DNA of 60,705 nucleotides from the NCBI GenBank assembly GCA_900469955.1, contig UBYX01000001.1:1-60705 (forward strand), written 5' to 3'. The position numbers and the translations under genes are program-made. The stretch is from Hyphomicrobiales bacterium (lineage in GTDB: Bacteria > Pseudomonadota > Alphaproteobacteria > Rhizobiales > Rhizobiaceae). Shown piece by piece: positions 7,565-16,235 of the stretch. The notes below the pieces were generated by a model. It saw nothing but the letters and a program-made list of their open reading frames with translations. It was not told the origin of the DNA and ran no database searches. Every line of letters begins with the position of its first letter. Within the stretch, counting starts at the first letter, position 1.

Positions 7565-9673
7565 ATGCGTCCTGCCGTCCTCGATCCGCTCTTCTCACCG
7601 GTCGCCTCGCTTGCGGGCGTGGGGCCGAAGCTTGCAGACCTGATCGCCCGCGTGACCGGCCGAGAGGACGCGGACGACTGCCGTGTCGTCGACCTCCTCT
7701 TCCATGCCCCCCATTCATTGATCGACCGACGCAATCGTCCGGGGATCGCCCTTGCGCCGCAGGGCGCGATCGTGACGATCGAAGGCCGGGTCGACCGACA
7801 CCAACCGCCGCCGCAGGGCAAACCCAACCTGCCCTATCGTGTCTTTCTGCATGACGACACAGGCGAACTGGCGCTGACGTTCTTCCGCGCCAAGGGCAAT
7901 TGGCTCGAAAAATCGCTGCCGATCGATGAGACGGTAATGGTGAGCGGCAAGGTCGATTGGTTCAACGGCCGTCCGTCGATGGTGCATCCGGATTTCATCG
8001 TGAAATCCTCCGAAGCGGAAAACTTGCCGCTGATCGAACCCGTCTATCCGCTGACGGCCGGCCTTTCTCCGAAGATATTGCGGAAAGCAATCGACGGGTC
8101 GGTCGCGCGCCTTCCGATCCTGCCGGAATGGGCCGACGTCAACCTGACGTTACGTCAGGGCTTTCCTTCCGTAACGGAAGCCTTCCAGCGGTTGCACGAT
8201 CCGCGCGACGAGACGGATGTGGATCCGCAATCGCCCGCCCGCCGGCGGCTCGCCTATGACGAATTCCTGGCAGGTCAGGTGTCGCTCGCTCTGGTGAGGC
8301 AACGGATCCGCAAGGTGCCCGGACAACCAGTCCGCGTCAAAGGCGACTTGGCGGCGACGATTATAGCCCACCTGCCCTTCTCGCTTACCCCGAGCCAGAA
8401 GAAGGCCGTCGAAGATGTTTTGAAGGACATGGCCGGGGAGGACCGCATGCTGAGGCTGCTGCAAGGCGATGTCGGCGCCGGCAAGACGCTGGTCGCCCTG
8501 CTTGCCATGGCGGCTGCCGTCGAGGCGGGCGGCCAGGCGGTTCTGATGGCGCCGACCGAAATCCTCGCACGCCAGCATTTCGCAACAATCTCAAAGTTTG
8601 CGGGTGCCGCAGGCGTGACGGTGGAAGTGCTGACGGGCCGGACCAAGGGCCGCGAACGCGACCAGATCGTCGAACGCATCGCATCCGGTGAAGCCCAGAT
8701 CGTCATCGGCACCCATGCGCTCTTCCAGGATACGATCAACTATCACAATTTATTGCTGGCCGTGGTGGACGAACAGCATCGATTCGGCGTCCACCAGCGC
8801 CTGCGGCTCACGGCCAAAGGTATCTCGCCGCACATGCTGGTGATGACCGCGACACCTATCCCGCGCACGCTGGTGCTCGCCGCCTTCGGCGACATGGATG
8901 TTTCCAAGCTCACGGAAAAGCCAGCCGGACGAAAACCGATCCAGACGGTCACCATTCCCACGGAGCGCATCGGGGAGATCGTCTCCCGCCTTAAAACCGC
9001 GATCGCCGAAGGAAAGAAAGGTTACTGGATCTGCCCGCTTGTCGAAGAATCGGATGTTTCCGACCTGATGTCGGCGGAGGAACGCTATCTGGTGCTGGCG
9101 CAGGAACTTGGCCGCGACAATGTTGGCTTGGTCCACGGACGCATGAGCGGACCGGAGAAGGACGCGGTCATGGCCGCCTTCAAGAACGGTGAACTGCGTT
9201 TGCTGGTCGCGACGACGGTGGTGGAGGTCGGCGTCGATGTTCCTGACGCGACCATCATGGTGATTGAGCATGCCGAGCGTTTTGGGCTGGCCCAACTCCA
9301 TCAGCTTCGCGGTCGTGTGGGGCGCGGCGACGAGGCATCGACCTGCATCCTCCTCTACAAGGGTCCTTTAAGCGAAACCGGCCGGGCGCGGCTTTCCATA
9401 TTGCGCGACAGCGAGGACGGATTTCTGATTGCGGAAGAGGATCTGCGCCTGCGTGGCGAGGGAGAGCTTCTGGGGACCCGGCAATCCGGCACGCCCGGTT
9501 TCCGGATCGCCAGCCTGGAGGCGCATGCGGATCTTCTGGAGATCGCCCGCAAGGACGCGGCCTATCTGCTGGAACGGGATCCGGATCTCACCAGTGAGCG
9601 GGGGCAGAATATGCGGGTGCTGCTCTACCTCCATCGCCGTGACGAGGCCATCCGCTTCTTAAGAGCCGGATAG
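7565..9673 (+). CDS. recG: ATP-dependent DNA helicase RecG
   Basis: RecG (702 residues) is a double-stranded DNA translocase that reverses stalled replication forks and processes branched DNA. The N-terminal wedge/OB domain contains ASLAGVGPKLADLIARVTG and the nucleotide-fold segment VTIEGRVDRH. The helicase core has Walker A GDVGAGKT near residue 302, Walker B DEQHRFGV near 402, TATPIPRTL and QLRGRVGRGDE. The C-terminus carries RLRGEGELLGTRQSG, typical of RecG. The ATG at 7565 is preferred over an in-frame TTG nine bases upstream. The gene diverges from sdhE-mfd and converges on the DUF502 gene with no gap between stop codons. Confidence 0.97.
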   Translation: MRPAVLDPLFSPVASLAGVGPKLADLIARVTGREDADDCRVVDLLFHAPHSLIDRRNRPGIALAPQGAIVTIEGRVDRHQPPPQGKPNLPYRVFLHDDTGELALTFFRAKGNWLEKSLPIDETVMVSGKVDWFNGRPSMVHPDFIVKSSEAENLPLIEPVYPLTAGLSPKILRKAIDGSVARLPILPEWADVNLTLRQGFPSVTEAFQRLHDPRDETDVDPQSPARRRLAYDEFLAGQVSLALVRQRIRKVPGQPVRVKGDLAATIIAHLPFSLTPSQKKAVEDVLKDMAGEDRMLRLLQGDVGAGKTLVALLAMAAAVEAGGQAVLMAPTEILARQHFATISKFAGAAGVTVEVLTGRTKGRERDQIVERIASGEAQIVIGTHALFQDTINYHNLLLAVVDEQHRFGVHQRLRLTAKGISPHMLVMTATPIPRTLVLAAFGDMDVSKLTEKPAGRKPIQTVTIPTERIGEIVSRLKTAIAEGKKGYWICPLVEESDVSDLMSAEERYLVLAQELGRDNVGLVHGRMSGPEKDAVMAAFKNGELRLLVATTVVEVGVDVPDATIMVIEHAERFGLAQLHQLRGRVGRGDEASTCILLYKGPLSETGRARLSILRDSEDGFLIAEEDLRLRGEGELLGTRQSGTPGFRIASLEAHADLLEIARKDAAYLLERDPDLTSERGQNMRVLLYLHRRDEAIRFLRAG

Positions 9674-10369
9674 TCACCCCTGAACCACGGGCGGCGGCAG
9701 AACCGCAGTCGGCACACCGGCACTCGGCCTGTAGTCCGGCGCGATCAGGCCGCCGGAGATCAGCAGCTTGGCGCCCTCTTCCGGCGTCATGTCGAGCATG
9801 ATGACCTTGCTTCTTGGCACAAACATCAGAAAGCCGGCGGTCGGCACCGGCGTCGGCGGCAGGAAGACACCAACCATTTCCTCGCCCTCCGCATTGAGCT
9901 TTGCTGCGATCTCTCCCTGCGCATCGCCGGAAATGAAGACCAGCGCCCACATGCCGGGACTCGGAAATTCGATCAGTCCGCATTTCTTGAAGGAGGTCGA
10001 CTGTTCCTTCAGCACGGTCTCCAGGATCTGTTTGACGCTCCTGTAGATGGTGCGGACCAGTGGCATGCGATGCAGGATCGATTCGCCGAAATTGACGATG
10101 GAGCGGCCGATCAGGTTTTTGCCGAGAAAGCCGATGATGGTGATCAGCACCACCGCCATCACCAGGCCGGTGCCGGGGATGGTTATGTTGAAATAATATT
10201 GCGGATCGTAGCGCTGCGGAATGTAGGGCGTAACCCAGCTATCGGCCCAGTCGATAAAGGTGAAGGTCAGCCATATGGTGATGGCCAGCGGCGCACAGAT
10301 GATGAGCCCGGTCAGGAAGTTGTTCCGGAGGCGGCCGGCCAGCGATATTCGCTCTGGACTGTCGCTCAT
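9674..10369 (-). CDS. DUF502 family inner-membrane protein
   Basis: A 231-residue protein of the DUF502 family, whose function is unknown. Two transmembrane helices are visible, at about residues 13-38 (NFLTGLIICAPLAITIWLTF) and 66-88 (GLVMAVVLITIIGFLG). After them comes a cytoplasmic or periplasmic globular part with the family hallmarks PLVRTIYRSVKQILET, GVFLPPTPVPTAGFLMFVP and MTPEEGAKLLISGG. The stop codon abuts the recG stop directly, so any termination signal for either gene must lie inside the other. Confidence 0.88.
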   Translation of the reverse strand: MSDSPERISLAGRLRNNFLTGLIICAPLAITIWLTFTFIDWADSWVTPYIPQRYDPQYYFNITIPGTGLVMAVVLITIIGFLGKNLIGRSIVNFGESILHRMPLVRTIYRSVKQILETVLKEQSTSFKKCGLIEFPSPGMWALVFISGDAQGEIAAKLNAEGEEMVGVFLPPTPVPTAGFLMFVPRSKVIMLDMTPEEGAKLLISGGLIAPDYRPSAGVPTAVLPPPVVQG

Positions 10370-10461
10370 TCCGCTTCCCTAATCACCTAAAACACTGCCG
10401 CATTCATATGAACGCGACAATGCCGGATGCAATACTGCGATGCAAGGAAAAGCGGCAGGCA

Positions 10462-12288
10462 TCACTCGACGGTGACGGATTTCGCGAGGTTGCGCGGCTG
10501 GTCGACGTCGGTCCCCATGAATACTGCGGTGTGATAGGCCAATAGCTGGATCGGCAGCGAAAAGATCATCGGCGCGATGATCTCGTCGACATTCGGTAGC
10601 GCAATGGTTGCCATGGTCGGCAATTTCGATGCGGCCGCGCCCTTTTCGTCGGTGATGAAGATGATCTTGCCGCCGCGCGCCGCCACCTCCTGCATGTTGG
10701 ACACGGTCTTTTCGAAGAAGCGGTCATGCGGCGCAATGACGATGACAGGCATGTTCTCGTCGATCAACGCGATCGGACCGTGTTTGAGTTCTCCTGCGGC
10801 ATAACCTTCGGCGTGGATATAGGAAATTTCCTTGAGCTTCAGCGCGCCCTCCATGGCGAGTGGAAAGCTCGTGCCGCGACCGAGATAAAGCACGTCCTTG
10901 AAACGGGCCAGATCGCGCGACAGCACCTCGATCTGCGGCTGGATGTCGTTCAGCACCCGGCTCATGATGCGCGGCATTTCGGCAAGGTGCCTGACCATCG
11001 CCTTTTCGTCCTCGGCGGTCACGGTGCCACGGGCACGGCCGGCGCCGATCGAAAGCGCGGCCAGCACCGCGAGCTGGCAGGTGAAGGCTTTGGTGGAGGC
11101 GACGCCGATTTCGGGGCCTGCCAGGGTCGGGAAGATGGCATCCGATTCACGCGCTATCGTCGATTCCCTGACGTTGACCACCGCGCCGATCTTCAGGCCC
11201 TGGTCCTTGCAGTACCGAAGCGAGGCGAGCGTATCGGCCGTCTCGCCGGATTGCGAGATGAAGAGCGCCGCCTGACTCGGCGACAGGGGCAGTTCGCGGT
11301 AGCGGAATTCCGAGGCGACGTCGATCTCGACCGGCAGGCGCGCATAGCGCTCGAACCAGTATTTGCCAACCAGACCGGAGAGATAGGCCGTGCCGCAAGC
11401 GGAAATGGCGAGGCCCGAGACCTTGCCGAAATCGATAGCCGTTTCATTCGACTTCACCCTACAGGAGGCGAAATCGATATAGTGGCTGAGCGCATGGGCA
11501 ATGATCTCCGGCTGCTCGTAGATCTCCTTCTCCATGAAATGGCGGTGGTTGCCCTTGTCGACCATGAAGGCCGCGGCCTGCGAGATCTGGCTTTGCCGCT
11601 TCAGGGGGGTGCCCTTGTAGTCGATGATCTCGACACCCTTGTGGGTCATGATCGCGCAGTCGCCGTCGACAAGATAAGTGATCTCGTTGGTGAAAGGCGA
11701 TAGCGCGATAGCGTCCGAGCCAAGGAACATCTCCCCACGGCCGTGGCCGATGGCGAGCGGCGGCCCGAAGCGAGCCGCCATGATCGTGGCCGGGTCATCT
11801 TCGAAAATCACCACCAGCGCGTAAGCGCCGGAAACCCTGTTCAGCATGGCGAGCATGGCTTTGCGGTGATCGAGCCCCTGACGCGTATACTTCGCCAGAA
11901 GATGGGCAACGACTTCGGTATCCGTCTGACTATGGAAAACTGCGCCTTCAGCCTGTAGCTCATCCCTCAGCTCGGAAAAATTCTCGATGATACCGTTGTG
12001 GACAACGGCGACGCCGTCGACGAAATGTGGGTGGGCATTGGTCTCGTTCGGCACGCCGTGGGTCGCCCAACGGGTATGGGCAATGCCGATCGTGCCGGGA
12101 AGCGGCTCCGCATCCAGCTTTTTCTCGAGGTTGAAGAGCTTTCCTTCGGCGCGGCGGCGGTCCATTTTGCCATCGTGTATGGTCGCGACGCCTGCGGAAT
12201 CATAACCGCGATATTCGAGCCGCCGCAGCGCATCGACCAGACGCGCCGCCACCGGTTCTTTCCCGACGATCCCGACAATCCCGCACAT
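10462..12288 (-). CDS. glmS: Glutamine-fructose-6-phosphate transaminase (isomerizing)
   Basis: GlmS (608 residues) makes glucosamine-6-phosphate from fructose-6-phosphate and glutamine, the first step towards UDP-GlcNAc for peptidoglycan and LPS. The ATG at 12288 is fixed by the N-terminal MCGIVG, where Cys2 becomes the catalytic N-terminal nucleophile, and by GAGGGTGG just upstream. The glutaminase domain runs to about residue 240 (HTRWATHG, HNGIIENF). Two SIS sugar-isomerase domains follow (SISQSGETADTLASLR and GRGTSFPLAMEGALKLKEIS), and the end is LAKSVTVE, the canonical C-terminus. It follows glmU on the same strand after 125 bases. I see no glmS ribozyme or riboswitch upstream. Confidence 0.97.
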   Translation of the reverse strand: MCGIVGIVGKEPVAARLVDALRRLEYRGYDSAGVATIHDGKMDRRRAEGKLFNLEKKLDAEPLPGTIGIAHTRWATHGVPNETNAHPHFVDGVAVVHNGIIENFSELRDELQAEGAVFHSQTDTEVVAHLLAKYTRQGLDHRKAMLAMLNRVSGAYALVVIFEDDPATIMAARFGPPLAIGHGRGEMFLGSDAIALSPFTNEITYLVDGDCAIMTHKGVEIIDYKGTPLKRQSQISQAAAFMVDKGNHRHFMEKEIYEQPEIIAHALSHYIDFASCRVKSNETAIDFGKVSGLAISACGTAYLSGLVGKYWFERYARLPVEIDVASEFRYRELPLSPSQAALFISQSGETADTLASLRYCKDQGLKIGAVVNVRESTIARESDAIFPTLAGPEIGVASTKAFTCQLAVLAALSIGAGRARGTVTAEDEKAMVRHLAEMPRIMSRVLNDIQPQIEVLSRDLARFKDVLYLGRGTSFPLAMEGALKLKEISYIHAEGYAAGELKHGPIALIDENMPVIVIAPHDRFFEKTVSNMQEVAARGGKIIFITDEKGAAASKLPTMATIALPNVDEIIAPMIFSLPIQLLAYHTAVFMGTDVDQPRNLAKSVTVE

Positions 12289-12413
12289 AAACCACCCTCT
12301 TCGCTTTCGTTGGAACCTGCGCGAAGTCCTAGCCGATTGCCGGCGCCGCGCAACCGGCCGGCCGGTCACTTTCGATGTCGGAAAGTAATGCTCGGCAGTA
12401 AAGGCGCAGTTGC

Positions 12414-13775
12414 TTATTTCGCTGCTTTTTTAGCGGCCTTGAATGCAAGGGCGCGTTCCCGGATCACTTTGGCACGTTCAGGCTTCACCTCCTGGCGTGC
12501 CCGGCCGAAAGCCAACGCATCCGGGGGCACGTTTTCGGTAATGACGCTGCCGGAAGCGACGTAGGCGCCGTCGCCGATTGAAACCGGAGCAACAAGGGCC
12601 GAATTCGAGCCGATGAAGGCGTTGGAGCCGATGCGTGTTTCGTGCTTGTTCACACCGTCGTAGTTGCAGGTAATGGTTCCGGCCCCAATATTCGACTGGG
12701 CGCCGATCACAGCATCGCCGATATAGGTGAGATGATTGACCTTGGCCCCCTCGCCGATTTTGCCGTTCTTCACCTCGCAGAAATTGCCGACCTTGGCTCC
12801 GGCCGAAAGGTCGGCACCCGGACGCAGGCGTGCAAATGGTCCGACCGTCGCACCGCCACCGACATGTGCGCCTTCAAGATGCGAGAAGGCGTGGATCACG
12901 GCACCACTCTCCACGGTCACGCCAGGACCGAAGACAACGTTCGGTTCGATCAGTGCGTCCTGGCCGATCTCGGTATCGTAGGAAAGAAAGACGGTCTCGG
13001 GCGCGATCATGGTGACGCCGGAGACCATCAGCTCGTGACGGCGGCGCTCCTGCCAGAGCCTTTCGAGGAAAGCGAGTTCAGCGCGATTGTTGCATCCGGC
13101 GACTTCCGTTTCCGGGGCGTCGACGACCACGACCCTACCCCCGTCCGCACGGGCGATTTCGACCACGTCAGTGAGATAGTATTCGCCCTTCGCGTTGTTA
13201 TTGCGAATTTTTTCGAGAATCGGCAAGGCCTTGCGGCCGTCAATCGCCATCAACCCGCTATTGCACCAGGTGATTTTCCGCTCCTCTTCCGTCGCGTCCT
13301 TCTCCTCCCGGATCGCGATCAACTCACCATTTTCGACCAGAAGGCGGCCGTAGCCGGTCGGGTTGCCGGTGCGGAAGCCGATGACCACCACGTCGGCACC
13401 TTGCGACAGCTTTTCGCGCGCCGCAGCAAAGGGCGCCGATGTCACAAGCGGGACATCGCCATAGGCAATCAGAACGTCATCGTAGCCGCGGGCAATCGCT
13501 TCCTTCGCCGTGAGCACGGCATGGCCCGTACCAAGCCGCTCCGTCTGAAGGAATGTCTCGACGGAAATACCGTCCACTGCACCGGCCTTGGCGACTGCCT
13601 CCGCGTCGCGCCCGACGACCAGCGCTGCATCGGAAACGTCGGTCGATGCGATTGCCGCCATCACATGCGCGATCATTGGCCGACCGGCGACCGGATGCAG
13701 CACTTTCGACATCGACGATTTCATCCGCGTGCTATCGCCAGCAGCGAGGATGACGGCAAGGCAAGAACGGCTCAT
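12414..13775 (-). CDS. glmU: Bifunctional GlcN-1-P acetyltransferase / GlcNAc-1-P uridyltransferase
   Basis: GlmU (453 residues) acetylates glucosamine-1-phosphate and then transfers UMP to give UDP-GlcNAc. The N-terminal pyrophosphorylase domain has [11 protein letters not shown] near residues 10-20, with Asp in place of the usual Gly in LAAGxGTRM, plus AYGDVPLV. From about residue 250 the sequence becomes hexapeptide repeats of the left-handed beta-helix acetyltransferase ([41 protein letters not shown]). GAAGGAGA precedes the start. The glmU-glmS pair together covers most of UDP-GlcNAc synthesis; glmM is not in the window. Confidence 0.96.
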   Translation of the reverse strand: MSRSCLAVILAAGDSTRMKSSMSKVLHPVAGRPMIAHVMAAIASTDVSDAALVVGRDAEAVAKAGAVDGISVETFLQTERLGTGHAVLTAKEAIARGYDDVLIAYGDVPLVTSAPFAAAREKLSQGADVVVIGFRTGNPTGYGRLLVENGELIAIREEKDATEEERKITWCNSGLMAIDGRKALPILEKIRNNNAKGEYYLTDVVEIARADGGRVVVVDAPETEVAGCNNRAELAFLERLWQERRRHELMVSGVTMIAPETVFLSYDTEIGQDALIEPNVVFGPGVTVESGAVIHAFSHLEGAHVGGGATVGPFARLRPGADLSAGAKVGNFCEVKNGKIGEGAKVNHLTYIGDAVIGAQSNIGAGTITCNYDGVNKHETRIGSNAFIGSNSALVAPVSIGDGAYVASGSVITENVPPDALAFGRARQEVKPERAKVIRERALAFKAAKKAAK

Positions 13776-13931
13776 CGGGAATCTCCTTCCATGCGATTGC
13801 TCCGGCTTTTAGCAGCAAGATTGTGGAAGTGCGACATGTGCCACGGAAAATGGCCGCACCGTTTCCGCTGCGGCCAAACTAGCTGATTTGCGGACTTCTC
13901 ACGCAGGCTGCCGCCGGTCCTGCTTTTCGCC

Positions 13932-14342
13932 TCAAGCCAATTCGCTCTCGTCATATTTCGCACGGGCGGCCTTGACCGAGGAGTGATTCTTTTCTGCCCA
14001 TCGCAGGACCTTCGAGAGCGGTTCGAAGAGCGAGCGCCCAAGATCCGTCATCCGGTATTCGACGCTCGGCGGCTTTGTCGGAAAGACTTCCCGTTCGATA
14101 TAGCCATCGCGTTGCAGATCGCGGAGCGTCTGAGTGAGCATGCGCTGGGAAATATCCGGCACCAGTCGTCGCAACTCGCCGAAACGGTAGGGCCGGTGCG
14201 ACAACGCTTCCAGCAGCAGCGTAGACCATTTGCCGGCGATTCGGTCGATCACGTCCCGCACCGGACAATTTCCGGCATCCCACCCGGACATATCGCATTC
14301 CTGACCGCCGAGCGCAGGCTTGCGCGCCGCCTTGATCACCAT
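13932..14342 (-). CDS. HxlR-family winged-helix transcriptional regulator
   Basis: A DNA-binding protein of 136 residues with the HxlR fold: CPVRDVIDRIAGKWSTLLLE near the N-terminus, then FGELRRLVPDISQRMLTQTL (recognition region) and the wing REVFPTKPPSVEYRMTDLGR. An upstream Cys (QECDMSGWDAGNCPV) could sense redox or electrophiles, as in related HypR/QorR proteins; this is inference. The start at 14342 has AAGGGAA upstream; an alternative ATG lies at 14405. It diverges from an NmrA/QorB-like reductase gene, which is the usual target arrangement for such regulators. Confidence 0.88.
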   Translation of the reverse strand: MVIKAARKPALGGQECDMSGWDAGNCPVRDVIDRIAGKWSTLLLEALSHRPYRFGELRRLVPDISQRMLTQTLRDLQRDGYIEREVFPTKPPSVEYRMTDLGRSLFEPLSKVLRWAEKNHSSVKAARAKYDESELA

Positions 14343-14422
14343 GACAGTGGTTCCCTTCAGATAACCATCTCCCTCAAAACTGCCTTCTTTACAGTCAGGC
14401 GTCAATTCTTATTTTAGTGCTA

Positions 14423-14437
14423 GTCTCTTTTTGAGAC
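14423..14437. promoter_or_regulatory. Palindrome GTCTC-N5-GAGAC between divergent hxlR and reductase genes
   Basis: The perfect 5-bp arms GTCTC and GAGAC flank five T residues in the 144-base intergenic region. Its position between a regulator and a divergent reductase fits an operator bound by the HxlR dimer. No footprint motif is known to me for this protein. Confidence 0.4.
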
Positions 14438-14486
14438 CAATGTTCACATCCACGCCGCAGGCGTCGGTTCAATTGATAGAGGGATA

Positions 14487-15380
14487 ATGTTCGAGATGAC
14501 CAGACTTCTCGTCACCGGCGCCGCCGGACAGCTCGGTCGCGCCGTCCTGCATCACCTGGTGCAGACCTCCAAGGTAGCGCCTGGCGATATCGTCGCAGCA
14601 AGCCGCGATCCTCAAAAGCTGGCTCAGTTTGCAGCGGAGGGAATTGAAACCCTCGCTGCCGACTTCGACGACGAGGCAAGCCTGATCAAAGCCTTCACCG
14701 GTATCGACCGCGTGCTGATCATCTCGACGGACGAACTCGCCACACCCGGAAAGCGCATCACCCAGCACAGGAATGCTGTTGCCGCTGCAGCCAAGGCCGG
14801 CGTCAAGCATATCCTCTACACCTCAATGCCGAACCCGGACAAATCGCTCGTCAGCTTCGCTCCAGATCACCTTGGAACGGAAGAGGCGATCCAGGTGAGC
14901 GGCGTCTCCTACACGATCCTGCGCAATTCCTGGTATGGCGACAACTACCTCATGTCGATGCCGCACAATCTGCAGGTCGGCCGGTGGTACACCGCCATGG
15001 GCGCCGGCAAGGTGGCAAACATCAGCCGCGACGATTGCGCCCGCGCCGCTGCAGCCGCGCTCGCCAATCCGCCCGCCGGCAGCCAGACGCTGACCCTCAC
15101 CGGTCCCGAATCGCTCTCTGCCGAAGACATTGCCGTGCGCGTTTCGAAGGCAGCCGGAAAGCCCCTCGAGGTTGTTCACGTCACGGATGACCAGCTGTCG
15201 CACGGACTTGCTGGTGCAGGCCTCCCGCCCTTCGTCGTGGAAATGCTGGTTTCGGCGGACGCCAATATCCGCGCAGGCAATTTCGATCTGTTGACTGATA
15301 CTTTCGAAAAGCTGACCGGAAGCAAACCGCAATCGCTTGGCGCCTATCTGGAAACCCAGAAAGCGGCACTTTCGAGCTAA
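14487..15380 (+). CDS. NmrA/QorB-like NAD(P)H-binding quinone oxidoreductase
   Basis: A 297-residue atypical short-chain dehydrogenase. The Rossmann motif GAAGQLGRA is at about residues 10-18, then ASRDPQK (adenine-ribose region) and LIISTDEL. The whole pattern (SMPNPDKS, EEAIQVSGVSYTILRNSWYGDN, LTLTGPESLSAEDIA) resembles YtfG/QorB, NADPH:quinone reductases that lack the classical SDR tyrosine. A role in quinone or electrophile detoxification is inferred from family and from the divergent HxlR gene. Two ATG codons, at 14487 and 14496, are both possible starts; GAGGG is three bases before the first. Confidence 0.85.
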   Translation: MFEMTRLLVTGAAGQLGRAVLHHLVQTSKVAPGDIVAASRDPQKLAQFAAEGIETLAADFDDEASLIKAFTGIDRVLIISTDELATPGKRITQHRNAVAAAAKAGVKHILYTSMPNPDKSLVSFAPDHLGTEEAIQVSGVSYTILRNSWYGDNYLMSMPHNLQVGRWYTAMGAGKVANISRDDCARAAAAALANPPAGSQTLTLTGPESLSAEDIAVRVSKAAGKPLEVVHVTDDQLSHGLAGAGLPPFVVEMLVSADANIRAGNFDLLTDTFEKLTGSKPQSLGAYLETQKAALSS

Positions 15381-15394
15381 TTCCCGCCCAAGGA

Positions 15395-15423
15395 TTGCAA
15401 ATCTCCAAAAATCGCGATAATTA
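15395..15423 (+). promoter_or_regulatory. Predicted promoter of the racemase gene
   Basis: TTGCAA (15395-15400) and TAATTA (15418-15423) are separated by 17 bp. Transcription would start near 15430, inside the palindrome at 15423-15446. A protein bound there would be expected to repress. Confidence 0.45.
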
Positions 15424-15446
15424 GATTGAGTTGCTAAACTCTATCT
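15423..15446. promoter_or_regulatory. Operator-like inverted repeat before the racemase gene
   Basis: The arms AGATTGAGTT and AACTCTATCT match as an inverted repeat at 9 of 10 positions around GCTA. The element overlaps the predicted transcription start and ends 14 bases before the racemase ATG. Its AT-rich dyad is of the type bound by MarR proteins, and a MarR gene lies directly downstream. Confidence 0.55.
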
Positions 15447-15460
15447 GATTTGGAGAAAAA

Positions 15461-16177
15461 ATGCGCGCGATTGGCCTGATTGGTGGGATGAGCTTCGAAA
15501 GCACCGCAGTCTATTACCGCCTCATCAACGAGATGGTCCGCAACCGTCTCGGCGGCCTCGCCTCCGCCAATGTTTTTCTCCATTCGGTCAACTTCGCCGA
15601 AGTCGTCGACATGCAGAAAGCCGGCCGCTGGGATCTGGCGGCCGAGCATCTCGCAAAAAGCGCCAGCAGCCTCCTGGGCGCTGGGGCCGAATGCATTCTG
15701 ATCTGCACCAACACCATGCACCTCGTCGCGCCCGAGGTCCAGGCGGCAGTTGACGTTCCCGTCATTCACATCATCGACGAAACGGCGAAGGCCCTGAAAT
15801 CGCGAGGCCTGACGCGTCCGCTTCTACTCGCCACCCGCTATACCATGGAGCACGGATTCTATTCCGACCGGATGAAATCTCTCGGCGTCGACGTCATGGT
15901 CCCGGATGCCGACGACCGCACCGGTATCCATAACATCATTTTCAACGAACTCTGCGCCGGAACCGTCGCCGAGGCATCCCGCCACCGCGCGATCGCCATG
16001 ATCGAAAAGGCGAAAGCCGCAGGTGCCGACAGCATCATCCTCGGCTGTACCGAGATCTGCCTTTTGCTCGATCCGGAAGGTCTGCCGCTTCCCGGCGTAG
16101 ATTCGACGGCAATCCATGCGGGGGCTGCCGTGGATTTCGCTCTCGGCCCTGCCAACGCAAGTCAGGTAGCTGCTTAA
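15461..16177 (+). CDS. Aspartate/glutamate racemase family protein
   Basis: A 238-residue cofactor-independent amino-acid racemase of the Asp/Glu/hydantoin racemase superfamily. The paired catalytic cysteines are visible as Cys82 in CTNTMH and Cys196 in LGCTEIC, both in the correct contexts. The N-terminus IGLIGGMSFEST is that of the aspartate racemase branch (YgeA/RacX-like), so the substrate is more likely aspartate or a broader set of amino acids than glutamate for peptidoglycan. GGAG lies upstream of the ATG. It is followed 58 bases later by a MarR-GNAT gene and probably shares its regulation. Confidence 0.9.
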   Translation: MRAIGLIGGMSFESTAVYYRLINEMVRNRLGGLASANVFLHSVNFAEVVDMQKAGRWDLAAEHLAKSASSLLGAGAECILICTNTMHLVAPEVQAAVDVPVIHIIDETAKALKSRGLTRPLLLATRYTMEHGFYSDRMKSLGVDVMVPDADDRTGIHNIIFNELCAGTVAEASRHRAIAMIEKAKAAGADSIILGCTEICLLLDPEGLPLPGVDSTAIHAGAAVDFALGPANASQVAA

Positions 16178-16178
16178 A

Positions 16179-16199
16179 TTATTTGACTCAGTCAAATAA
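16179..16199. promoter_or_regulatory. Perfect palindrome before the MarR-GNAT gene
   Basis: TTATTTGACT and AGTCAAATAA are exact inverted arms around a single C, just two bases after the racemase stop and 36 bases before the MarR-GNAT start. This is the likely autoregulatory operator of that protein. It shares an ATTTGA/ATTGAG core with the palindrome at 15423 but is not identical. Confidence 0.6.
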
Positions 16200-16235
16200 A
16201 TGGTGGACAAGATCTTTCAGTAGGAGATTTCCACC

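Noticed and set aside
12289..12413. glmS ribozyme between glmU and glmS
   Set aside because: The 125-base gap has no glmS ribozyme core, which is a feature of Gram-positive bacteria, and shows no notable folding.
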